A stretch of DNA of 64,000 bases, taken from Halalkalibacter krulwichiae. GTDB lineage: Bacteria; Bacillota; Bacilli; Bacillales; Bacillaceae_D. Positions 55,074 to 62,754 of this stretch are shown one piece after another. Numbering within the stretch: position 1 is the stretch's first letter; every line of letters starts with the position of its first letter. Under the pieces are notes generated by a model. It did not search any database, was not told the DNA's origin, and saw only the letters and a list, made by a program, of their open reading frames with translations. Made by a program: the position numbers and the translations under genes. The DNA lies in NCBI RefSeq assembly GCF_002109385.1, contig NZ_CP020814.1, positions 4,115,501 to 4,179,500 on the forward strand, read 5' to 3'.

Positions 55074-55116
55074 TTATTTTCGTTTTATATTTCCGTTCGA
55101 TAAAAAACGAAAATAA
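55074..55116. promoter_or_regulatory. large inverted repeat containing TTTCGTTT, upstream of the eltD promoter
   Basis: TTATTTTCGTTTT (55074-55086) and AAAACGAAAATAA (55104-55116) are perfect inverted arms. The core octamer is that of the rpiB control region. Position just upstream of the -35 box of eltD suggests binding of the operon's DeoR regulator. It lies in the intergenic region shared with the divergent CPBP gene. Confidence 0.65.
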
Positions 55117-55190
55117 ATACAGGCTGTGTTTTCGATATAGAAACTCAGCATATAATGTTAAAATAAGGAAAACAGAATGGAGATGCTGCT

Positions 55191-55916
55191 ATGGAGTTTG
55201 CGATCATCCTCTTGCTTATATTTCTAGTAATCTACGAACCGGTTATTGGCTATTTTGATTATCAAAAGTTCAAAAAGAACGTGAAAACCCATGATCAAGC
55301 GCGACGAAACTACTACCTCAATTCCATCATCGGCTTGTGGATTCCCACTCTCTATATTTTTTTAATCGTCGTGTTTACAGATCTCACTTTTGCTGAGATT
55401 GGACTCACCCTTCCTTCGATTAACACTGAACCATTGGGTGCTGTTGTGACGTATTCGGTGGTGGGGCTCGCTTGTCTGTATTATGTTGGCATCCTTTATT
55501 ACTTTATTGGCTACCAGGTCAGTTCGAAGATTCGAGCGTCTTTCATGCGAGCGAAAGAAAAGGAATATGAAAAGACGGAGTTTCAAGAAATCCTCCCTCA
55601 AACGAAGGAAGAGAAAAAGCTGTGGAATTATGTTTCGTTGACAGCGGGAGTGACAGAGGAAGTCATTTATCGCGGGTTTCTGCTTTTTGCTTTGCCTTTC
55701 TTGTTTCCTCAGTTGAGCATTTGGCTTGTGATTCTCCTTGCCTCGCTTTTGTTTGGGCTTGCGCATACGTATCAAGGCTGGCTGATAGGAGTTTTCCGGA
55801 CGATGGTGTTTGGAGTCTTCTTCTCAATTTTGTTCATTGCGCTAGGGTCGATTTTGCCTTTGATTGTGTTGCATGTGTTGATTGATTATGTCGCTAAACT
55901 TGGTGATACAACTTGA
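55191..55916 (+). CDS. CPBP-family intramembrane protease
   Basis: A 241-residue protein with about seven membrane helices. The three CPBP motifs are seen: EEVIYRG (glutamates and Arg), FGLAHTYQGW (His) and VLHVLIDYV (His/Asp). The family includes CAAX-type proteases and bacteriocin immunity proteins. It is divergent from eltD and unrelated in function as far as seen. GGAGATG precedes the ATG. Confidence 0.85.
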   Translation: MEFAIILLLIFLVIYEPVIGYFDYQKFKKNVKTHDQARRNYYLNSIIGLWIPTLYIFLIVVFTDLTFAEIGLTLPSINTEPLGAVVTYSVVGLACLYYVGILYYFIGYQVSSKIRASFMRAKEKEYEKTEFQEILPQTKEEKKLWNYVSLTAGVTEEVIYRGFLLFALPFLFPQLSIWLVILLASLLFGLAHTYQGWLIGVFRTMVFGVFFSILFIALGSILPLIVLHVLIDYVAKLGDTT

Positions 55917-55921
55917 AAGCA

Positions 55922-55960
55922 AAGAACACACTGGCCTTCGGACCAATGTGTTCCTTATTG
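55922..55960 (+). terminator. terminator of the CPBP gene
   Basis: GAACACA(CTGG) / (CC)AATGTGTTC stem followed by CTTATTG, between convergent genes. Confidence 0.65.
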
Positions 55961-55998
55961 ATGGTTATCCTATAAAGCACTACTTTTCAATTGTCTTT

Positions 55999-56679
55999 CT
56001 ACTGGATAACTTGCGGCTCTGGATACTCATAGTCTTTTGTATCAACGGTCATCGTCTTGATTCGTTGGTCTTCTTCTGGCTTGTCACGGAAGTCGCGCTC
56101 GACATTGACGATCTGATCGACATGCTCGATCCCTTCAATCACTTTTCCAAAAGAAGCATACTGGCCATCAAGGCTTGGTGTATCTTCTACCATGATGAAA
56201 AATTGCGAACCGGCCGAATCCGGGTGCTGCGATCTTGCCATTGAAAGGACGCCGCGCTCATGGTTCAGTGGATTTTCAAAGCCATTATCAGTAAATTCCC
56301 CAGCAATCGAATAATCTGGGCCACCTGTCCCATCCCCACTCGGGTCGCCGCCTTGAATCATGAAACCTGGGATAACTCGATGAAATATAAGCCCATCATA
56401 GAACCCTTGCTCCACAAGCGAAATAAAATTTAATACCGTATTGGGGGCAATATGTGGATAAAGCTCAAGCACGATCTCCTCATCGTTCTCCAACGTGATC
56501 GTCACGACCGGATTTTCCTCGACATCGAGGACAATCGGCTCGTTTTCCTCAGCTTGTCCCCCTTCCTCTTGCCCTTCATCCACAGGATCCGGTCTTACTT
56601 GCTCCTCTTCCTGCGCTGTTCCACAGGCTGAAAGGGCGAATACAAGCGTTATCAACAACGTTATGAACATATTCCTCAT
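55999..56679 (-). CDS. lipoprotein peptidyl-prolyl cis-trans isomerase, cyclophilin type
   Basis: A 226-residue exported cyclophilin. Signal peptide with lipobox LSAC (Cys19), acidic linker (about 22-50), then the isomerase domain: FHRVIPGFMIQGGDPSGDGTG with the active-site Arg, MARSQHPDSAGSQFFI and the closing FGKVIEG. It helps fold secreted proteins on the outer membrane face. The acidic linker resembles that of the lipoprotein at 43820. Confidence 0.92.
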   Translation of the reverse strand: MRNMFITLLITLVFALSACGTAQEEEQVRPDPVDEGQEEGGQAEENEPIVLDVEENPVVTITLENDEEIVLELYPHIAPNTVLNFISLVEQGFYDGLIFHRVIPGFMIQGGDPSGDGTGGPDYSIAGEFTDNGFENPLNHERGVLSMARSQHPDSAGSQFFIMVEDTPSLDGQYASFGKVIEGIEHVDQIVNVERDFRDKPEEDQRIKTMTVDTKDYEYPEPQVIQ

Positions 56680-56891
56680 TTCTAGTCCTCCTATCTTTGT
56701 GTTTTGTTTGATTTTACCATTGTTTGGACGGAAATTGTAATCGGAGGGTGTGGGTAATGGGGGAAGGTTGTTGATAGGTTAAGATTCGTTAAATGAATAG
56801 CGTATTCAACACATACATAATTCGTTTTTCTTAGTAAATATTAATTACATACATAGAAGTTATTCGAGATAATAATGGAGTGAAAAATTCA

Positions 56892-57893
56892 ATGGAAAAC
56901 AATCAACATATAGGTATGATGTCAATTGAAATTGGCGCTTTATGGAGTACGTATTTCTCAGAAACAACAACAAGGTGTATGATTATTCACTTTTTAGAGA
57001 ACGTAGAGGATCCAGATATTGAATTACTTCTAACGAATGCATTAACCATCTGTAACAAACGCATTCCAAAGATTGAACAATTGCTTGGGAAGGAGAATTT
57101 TCCTATTCCTCAAGGGTTTACTGATAAGGATGTGCACTCAAAAGCTCCACGCCTTTTTTCCGATCCCTTTTATCTCTATTATATTTGGTTTATGAGTAGT
57201 ATGGAATTACAAGCCCACTCATTATCAATGACATTATGCGCCAGAACAGATGTGAACGATTTTTACCGAGATGTTTTAAACGATTCTGCTGATACAGACA
57301 TGAAGTCACGAGAATTAGCTTTGAAAAAAGGATACTTTATTCGCGCACCACACATTCCGACCCCCTCAAAGGTGGACTTTGTCAAAAGACAGAGTTTTTT
57401 AACGGGATGGTTCGGCGAACGAAGACCTTTAAATGCGCTCGAAATCACTCATTTGTTTAAAAATGCTATGACGAATACAATAGGCAATCTATTAATAACA
57501 GGATTCAGCCAAGTGACCGAATCAAAAGACATTCGCAACCTATTTGTTAGGGGAAAGGAAATTTCCGCTAAGCATGTTACTATATTTAATTCGATCTTAA
57601 AAGAAGAAGATCTTTCTTCTTTTGATTCCTGGGCGGCATATGTAACTGATTCAACCACTCCCCCATTTTCTGAGAAGTTAATGTTATTCCATATCACTTC
57701 ATTAAACTCAGTAGGTATAGGTAACTATGGTATATCTATTTCAGCTAGTTCAAGAAGAGACCTTGGGACCCATTACACACGTTTAATGGGAGAAATCGCA
57801 CTCTATACAGAAGATGGAGCGAATCTTATGATTGAAAAAGGTTGGATGGAACAACCACCTCAAGCAGCTAATCGAGATCAACTAATAAGATAA
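56892..57893 (+). CDS. DUF3231-family protein
   Basis: About 333 residues from the ATG at 56892 (GGAGTG upstream; the GTG at 56880 is an alternative). Two similar halves of about 160 residues, each starting with LWSTY / ALEITHLFKNAMTN-like helices and a conserved His/Asp/Glu pattern, as in DUF3231 ferritin-like bundles of Bacillaceae. The function of the family is unknown. The gene stands alone. Confidence 0.8.
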   Translation: MENNQHIGMMSIEIGALWSTYFSETTTRCMIIHFLENVEDPDIELLLTNALTICNKRIPKIEQLLGKENFPIPQGFTDKDVHSKAPRLFSDPFYLYYIWFMSSMELQAHSLSMTLCARTDVNDFYRDVLNDSADTDMKSRELALKKGYFIRAPHIPTPSKVDFVKRQSFLTGWFGERRPLNALEITHLFKNAMTNTIGNLLITGFSQVTESKDIRNLFVRGKEISAKHVTIFNSILKEEDLSSFDSWAAYVTDSTTPPFSEKLMLFHITSLNSVGIGNYGISISASSRRDLGTHYTRLMGEIALYTEDGANLMIEKGWMEQPPQAANRDQLIR

Positions 57894-58078
57894 TATTGCA
57901 ATAACAATCTAAGAAACCTCACCTTGCTTTACTAAGGATAAGGCGCCTCTTAAGACTACATAAAACGGCAACGATGATTTCCATGAATAGGCATGTTTTC
58001 ATTTATGAATAACTTTACTGGAATCGTGCTATAATAGTAGTTTAAGCTGTTCTAAGTAGGTAAAGAAGCGAGGAATGA

Positions 58079-58960
58079 ATGGTGAAAAAATTTAAGAAGT
58101 TTTACTTAGAGATTACAAGTGTATGTAATCTTGCTTGTAGCTTTTGTCCACCGACAGAACGACAGAAGCAATTCATTTCTGTAGAGGATTTTTCTAAGAG
58201 ATTAGACCAAATCAAACCACATACAGACTACATTTATTTACATGTAAAAGGCGAACCACTGCTCCACCCTAAAATTGACCAATTGCTAGACCTAAGTCAT
58301 GAAAAAGGGTTTAAAGTCACGATCACAACGAACGGAACATTAATTAATAAAAAGAGAGAAAGATTATTAAATAAGCCTGCCCTAAGACAAATGAATTTCT
58401 CCCTCCATAGTTTCGATGGCCATATTGGTTCCAAAGATAAAGAGGGGTATGTCAAAAGCATCCTGTCTTTTATCAAAGAAGCAACAAGCCAATCAGAAAT
58501 GCTTGTTTCCCTAAGGTTATGGAACCTTACACAAGATAATAAGACAAATATGGAAAAACAACGAAACAGAGAATTACTAGAGATTATTGAGAAAGAATTT
58601 GAGTTAGACTTCAAAATTGAAGAGAAGGTCGAACCAGGAAGCGGCATAAAAATTGCGGACCGCATCTATATCAATCAAGATTACGAGTTTCAATGGCCAG
58701 CGTTACACGAAGAAGAAGATGACGGCAAGGGCTTCTGCTATGGCTTGCGAAATCAAGCAGGCATTTTAGCAAACGGCACGGTTATTCCTTGTTGTCTAGA
58801 CGGCGAGGGTGTTATCAACCTCGGAAACATCAATGAACATTCATTTTCCGATATTATCGAAATGGATCGCGCAAAAAATCTTGTAGACGGCTTCTCCCGT
58901 AGAGAGGCAGTTGAAGAACTATGTAGAAAATGCGGCTATCGCAAGAGATTTGGTAAATAG
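58079..58960 (+). CDS. radical SAM protein with SPASM-like C-terminus
   Basis: A 293-residue radical SAM enzyme. The cluster motif is Cys16, Cys20, Cys23 (CNLACSFC). The core has HVKGEPLLHPKID and TTNGTLI. The C-terminus has further cysteines (GFCYGL, IPCCLDGEGV, LCRKCGYRKR) of an auxiliary-cluster SPASM-like domain. Such proteins often modify peptides or act in cofactor synthesis, but no precursor peptide gene was found next to it. AGCGAGGAATG precedes the ATG. Confidence 0.9.
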   Translation: MVKKFKKFYLEITSVCNLACSFCPPTERQKQFISVEDFSKRLDQIKPHTDYIYLHVKGEPLLHPKIDQLLDLSHEKGFKVTITTNGTLINKKRERLLNKPALRQMNFSLHSFDGHIGSKDKEGYVKSILSFIKEATSQSEMLVSLRLWNLTQDNKTNMEKQRNRELLEIIEKEFELDFKIEEKVEPGSGIKIADRIYINQDYEFQWPALHEEEDDGKGFCYGLRNQAGILANGTVIPCCLDGEGVINLGNINEHSFSDIIEMDRAKNLVDGFSRREAVEELCRKCGYRKRFGK

Positions 58961-58965
58961 ACAGA

Positions 58966-58999
58966 GAACCCCTCGATTCGGAGTCGAGGGGGTTCTTGG
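58966..58999 (+). terminator. terminator of the radical SAM gene
   Basis: GAACCCCTCGA / TCGAGGGGGTTC with TTGGTT after it. Confidence 0.8.
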
Positions 59000-59008
59000 T
59001 TATATCGT

Positions 59009-59449
59009 TTATCGATTCGATTGAACCAACTCAATCGTCTCTTCCTCGTTATCCCATTTGATATACACTTTGACCTTCTCATTTTTTCTTACACCACCAG
59101 CACCAGTGCCGCTCCCCTCCATCGTAAAGGTCGTCGTCTCCAGTGGATTTTCAAGTCTCTTCGTAACGCCCCCGCCGCCACTTGCCGTCTCATACGAATA
59201 CTCAAACGTTTCGATCGACTCGATCTCTTCAAGCGGGCCTTTATATGTCACTGTTAACTGATCTTCATATTCATGATGATAATAAGTCCGTCCGTTTTGA
59301 GGTCTAAATTCAGCCGTACCTTCGACCTCATATTGAGCCTCCCACTTCTCACCATCTCCAGTAAAAAGATAGTGATAATCACCAGACTCTTCCTCCGAAC
59401 AGGCGGAGAGGAGGAACAACATCATAAGTAGTGCCAATCCTTTTTTCAT
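59009..59449 (-). CDS. hypothetical lipoprotein
   Basis: A 146-residue lipoprotein: signal peptide with lipobox LSAC (Cys17), then a beta-rich domain (HYLFTGDGEKWEAQYEV..., TVTYKGPLEEIESI, KVYIKWDNEEETIEL). No family recognised. The stop faces the radical SAM gene's terminator. Confidence 0.7.
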   Translation of the reverse strand: MKKGLALLMMLFLLSACSEEESGDYHYLFTGDGEKWEAQYEVEGTAEFRPQNGRTYYHHEYEDQLTVTYKGPLEEIESIETFEYSYETASGGGGVTKRLENPLETTTFTMEGSGTGAGGVRKNEKVKVYIKWDNEEETIELVQSNR

Positions 59450-59508
59450 TGTTTTCTCCTTTTCAATTCGTTGAAGGATATCTTCATTTTTTATGGAAGT
59501 GTTACACT

Positions 59509-59697
59509 TTAAGTACGAGGTCTTTCAAAAATAATTTCAAAATACGAGGCAGAGCCATACCCAGACGTCGCCGGCGCAAAGATTTGGATAAACCTCCACC
59601 CCTCTCTCGCATGCTCGGCAATAACTTCATGATAGTCCTCTTTCGGCTTGCTTGCCCAAGTTGTTAAATCAATTTTGACAAATTTGTATTCGTACAT
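59509..59697 (-). CDS. DUF4177-family small protein
   Basis: 62 residues from the ATG at 59697 with GGGGGTAA upstream. Sequence MYEYKFVKIDL..., EHAREGWRFIQIFAP and the closing YFEIIFERP match DUF4177. Unknown function. Confidence 0.8.
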   Translation of the reverse strand: MYEYKFVKIDLTTWASKPKEDYHEVIAEHAREGWRFIQIFAPATSGYGSASYFEIIFERPRT

Positions 59698-59790
59698 CGG
59701 ATTACCCCCTACTTTGTTCGTTATACTTGATATACGATTGGGGTGGGTGAATCGTTTCAAAATTTTGTAAAATATAATCGAGGTGTCAAT

Positions 59791-59976
59791 GTGTCTTACT
59801 TTAAACAAAGAATGAAGCAGTATAAAACCGTTTCAATAAGCTTATTGATCGGCTTTATTATCGTGACGTTGTTATTTGATAAACCAGATTATCCGAAAGC
59901 CCTACTTGCGATTGTGATTGGATTGTTGATTGGAGAAGCGTTCGTTTATTTGAAGTGGAGACGAAAAAATAAGTGA
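59791..59976 (+). CDS. small two-helix membrane protein
   Basis: 61 residues from the GTG at 59791 (GAGGTG upstream). Helices at about 14-28 and 36-54 with a basic tail (KWRRKNK). Unknown. The upstream ATG at 59743 overlaps the divergent DUF4177 gene. Confidence 0.6.
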   Translation: MSYFKQRMKQYKTVSISLLIGFIIVTLLFDKPDYPKALLAIVIGLLIGEAFVYLKWRRKNK

Positions 59977-59995
59977 CTGACCAGAGGGAAACTAG

Positions 59996-60262
59996 ATGCT
60001 TGAAATACTTGCGAACATCGGCATGTCGATGGTGATCTTTCTGCGGGGAACGCCAGAGGATGAAAAGATTGAAAAGAATATTGAGCTGTTGCAAAGGGTG
60101 GCGTGGTTTCGAGAACTTTACTCAGAGAACGAAGAAGAGTTCAGGAAAGACCCCGACCTTCGTTACTTGATTGGTACAGCGAATGTGGAGAAATGTTTGG
60201 AGAGTGAGAAAAGGAGTGAGCAGTTGAGGCGGAGGGTGGAGAAATACAAGATAGTAGGCTAA
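59996..60262 (+). CDS. hypothetical 88-residue protein
   Basis: One N-terminal hydrophobic segment (LANIGMSMVIFL), then a charged helical region (DEKIEKNIELLQRVAWF..., ESEKRSEQLRRRVEKYK). No family recognised. GAGGGAAACTAG-like spacing upstream of the ATG. It ends about 70 bases before the 101-bp repeat array. Confidence 0.5.
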   Translation: MLEILANIGMSMVIFLRGTPEDEKIEKNIELLQRVAWFRELYSENEEEFRKDPDLRYLIGTANVEKCLESEKRSEQLRRRVEKYKIVG

Positions 60263-60335
60263 TGTTGTTTTCTGTTTTTTGAGTTATATGTATAGGAAAA
60301 GAACGAGCCCTACCGGATATCGGCGAGTTCGCTGT

Positions 60336-61000
60336 TTTTTCGGTGACTTTTTCCTGCTTTTCGGCTACTTCGCCTGTCTTTTCGGCGCACCCTCTTTTTT
60401 CAGCGACTTCCACCTGCTTTTCGGCTACTCTTCCTCTTTTTCGGCGACTCACGCTCGCTTTTCGGCTACTTCGCCTGCCTTTTCGGCGTCCGCTCTTTTT
60501 TCAGCGACTTCCACCTGCTTTTCGGCGACTCTTCCTCTTTTTCGGCGACTCACGCTCGCTTTTCGGCTACTTCGCCTGCCTTTTCGGCGTCCGCTCTTTT
60601 TTCAGCGACTTCCACCTGCTTTTCGGCGACTCTTCCTCTTTTTCGGTGACTCACGCTCGCTTTTCGGCTACTTCGCCTGCCTTTTCGGCGTCCGCTCTTT
60701 TTTCAGCGACTTCCACCTGCTTTTCGGCTACTCTTCCTCTTTTTCGGTGACTCACGCTCGCTTTTCGGCTACTTCGCCTTCTTTTTCGGCGCACCCTCTT
60801 TTTTCAGCGACTTCCACCTGCTTTTCGGCTACTCTTCCTCTTTTTCGGCGACTCACGCTCGCTTTTCGGCGACTCCGCCTGCCTTTTCGGCGCACGCTCT
60901 TTTTTCGGCGACTTCCACCTGCTTTTCGGCTACTCTTCCTCTTTTTCGGCGACTCACGCTACCTTTTCGGCACACGCTCTCTTTTCAGCGCACGCTCTCA
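60336..61000. repeat. tandem array with an exact 101-base period (about 6.5 copies)
   Basis: Units starting CTTTTCGGCTACTTCGCCT lie at 60357, 60458, 60559, 60660, 60761, 60862 and partly 60963, always 101 bases apart. Each unit contains five sub-repeats of about 20 bases with a (T)TTTCGGC core. Copies differ by a few substitutions (GGCTAC/GGCGAC, GTCC/GCACC). Because 101 is not a multiple of three, an open 269-codon frame through the array changes reading phase in each unit, so it is probably not a protein. The array sits between a plus-strand gene and the convergent gene at 60998. Confidence 0.9.
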
Positions 61001-61201
61001 TCTCCTACCCACCACCAACTTCTTCACTCCATATATCCCTACCGCACTGCCGGCCATTGCGACAATCATGCTCGATGATAGAAAATAGAGTGCATAGTAG
61101 ATTCCCGATCCTGCAACTAGATCAATCATTACAAAGGAGGAAATCGCTGCACTCTTGATTGTGTAGAAGACAAACGTTTCTCGTTGTTTCACCTCTGTCA
61201 C
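60998..61201 (-). CDS. small two-helix membrane protein next to an MFS transporter
   Basis: 67 residues from the GTG at 61201 (AAAGGTGC upstream; start uncertain). Two helices (about 13-32 and 37-58), basic end (KKLVVGRR). The stop touches the end of the repeat array. It follows the OFA-type transporter by about 80 bases on the same strand and may be co-transcribed. Unknown function. Confidence 0.55.
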   Translation of the reverse strand: MTEVKQRETFVFYTIKSAAISSFVMIDLVAGSGIYYALYFLSSSMIVAMAGSAVGIYGVKKLVVGRR

Positions 61202-61283
61202 GCACCTTTGGTTTTTACTTAGCGTATGACGAGGAAGTTTTGTCTCATTCGACTTTGTTTCGAGCAGGTAGCAGGTCAACTCG

Positions 61284-62546
61284 TTATGAGATTGACCTAG
61301 CTGCTTCTTCTACCGTTGCTTTCTTTTTTAACATGATGACAAAGAGTGTTGCCATGATGCATAGGAGGCCTGCTGTTAAAAACGTAATCGTATATCCATC
61401 GAAGATTTCAAAGAAATAACCTCCGAGAAAGGCTGCCACTCCTGCTCCAACTTGGTGGGCGGCGAAAACCCAGCCGTATATAATGACTCCCTGTTCCTTC
61501 CCAAAGTAATAGGAAGCGAGCCGGATTGTAGGCGGGACCGTCGCAATCCAATCAAGACCGTAGAAAACCGCAAATGCGATTAACAGAACGTATGAATTCA
61601 TCCCAAGTGCATATGGCAATACGAGGAGGGACAACCCTCGTAATCCGTAATACCAAAATAGGAGCCAGCGGTTATCGAAGCGATCGGATAGCCAGCCCGA
61701 AGCCATTGTGCCGATAATATTGAAAATGCCCATAAAGGCTAATAAGCTCGCTGCATGCACTTCCGGTATCCCATGATGGGAGGATGCTGGAATGAAGTGC
61801 GTGCTAATTAATCCGACGGTTGAGAAACCACATATGAAAAAGCTAAGAGCTAAGATCCAGAATGGGACAGATCGTACGCCGAGTCCAAGTACATTGAACG
61901 CTTCTTTAATTGGGTTCTTGCTCTGATCTTTTTCATGTGGGATGTCCGTCGCGCCATAAGGCAATAACCCCTTGTCCTTTGGCGAATCTTTCATCCAAAT
62001 CGCTACCAATGGAATGATCAGTAAACCTAGGATGAGAAACATCGAGATGCCGATTCTCCAAGAATACACATCTGATAAATACGACAGCAAAGGCAAAAAG
62101 AGCACTTGTCCCGCCGCCGTACTGGCCATGAGCAAACCGATTACAAATCCTCTTCGTTCTTCAAACCAGTTATTAGCCACATTTGCAGCAAGTACCGTCA
62201 GAAAGACACCACACCCAAAGCCAATCATAATCCCCCAAATAAGGTACAGTTGCCATATATGAGACATGATTAAGCTGATTACCATTCCTAGTACTAGTAG
62301 AACCATGCCATAGATCATCATTTTCGTGATCCCGATCTTCTCCATCGCTGCCGCAATAAACGGTCCTAGAAAGCCATAGAGTGTTAGATTAATCGCAAAG
62401 GCCAAGGAAATCGACGAACGAGTCCACTCAAATTCTAATTCCAGCGGCAGAAGAATCACACTAGAAACCGAGCGAATGCCTGCCGCTATTAATATTGCAA
62501 AAAAAGTAATCCAGACAATGACCCAGCCATAGTGGGTTTTCTTCAT
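61284..62546 (-). CDS. MFS transporter, OFA/monocarboxylate type
   Basis: 420 residues from the ATG at 62546 (AAAGGAG upstream; GTG 62555 overlaps the site). Twelve helices with the YGW...F start (THYGWVIVWITFF), WTRSSISLAFA and the WFEERRGFVIGLLMASTA motif typical of the oxalate/formate antiporter branch. The substrate is likely an organic monocarboxylate. It is divergent from the alkaline phosphatase gene. Confidence 0.85.
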   Translation of the reverse strand: MKKTHYGWVIVWITFFAILIAAGIRSVSSVILLPLELEFEWTRSSISLAFAINLTLYGFLGPFIAAAMEKIGITKMMIYGMVLLVLGMVISLIMSHIWQLYLIWGIMIGFGCGVFLTVLAANVANNWFEERRGFVIGLLMASTAAGQVLFLPLLSYLSDVYSWRIGISMFLILGLLIIPLVAIWMKDSPKDKGLLPYGATDIPHEKDQSKNPIKEAFNVLGLGVRSVPFWILALSFFICGFSTVGLISTHFIPASSHHGIPEVHAASLLAFMGIFNIIGTMASGWLSDRFDNRWLLFWYYGLRGLSLLVLPYALGMNSYVLLIAFAVFYGLDWIATVPPTIRLASYYFGKEQGVIIYGWVFAAHQVGAGVAAFLGGYFFEIFDGYTITFLTAGLLCIMATLFVIMLKKKATVEEAARSIS

Positions 62547-62669
62547 GTGAAACACTCCTTTAATGTTGCACCCGCTTCGTTTTCAAAAAAACTCTATGTA
62601 AGCGTTGCCTCTAAACTATTATTATATGACACGTAAAATAATGTAAGTATTAAAAATATTTATTTTATT

Positions 62670-62708
62670 TTTACATGATCTTTATTATAAGTTAATAATT
62701 ACCTTTTA
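62670..62708 (+). promoter_or_regulatory. PhoP-box-like repeats at the alkaline phosphatase promoter
   Basis: Four TTWAYA-like hexamers, TTTACA (62670), TTTATT (62681), TTAATA (62692) and CTTTTA (62703), lie at an 11-base period, as in Bacillus PhoP boxes. They are directly upstream of a TATACT-type -10. This fits induction by phosphate starvation. Confidence 0.55.
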
Positions 62709-62754
62709 TACTAGCAACTGTACTCAAATCTAGTAATTATAGGAGGAGTTAGTA

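Noticed and set aside
60336..61000. CRISPR array
   Set aside because: Repeats are contiguous with no unique spacers, unit length is 101 bases and no cas genes are nearby.
60279..61088. 269-codon open frame through the repeat array, which might look like a repeat protein
   Set aside because: The 101-base unit changes reading phase in each copy, the frame lacks a good ribosome site, and composition is extreme (Phe/Ser/Leu/Arg); openness is a by-product of stop-poor repeats.
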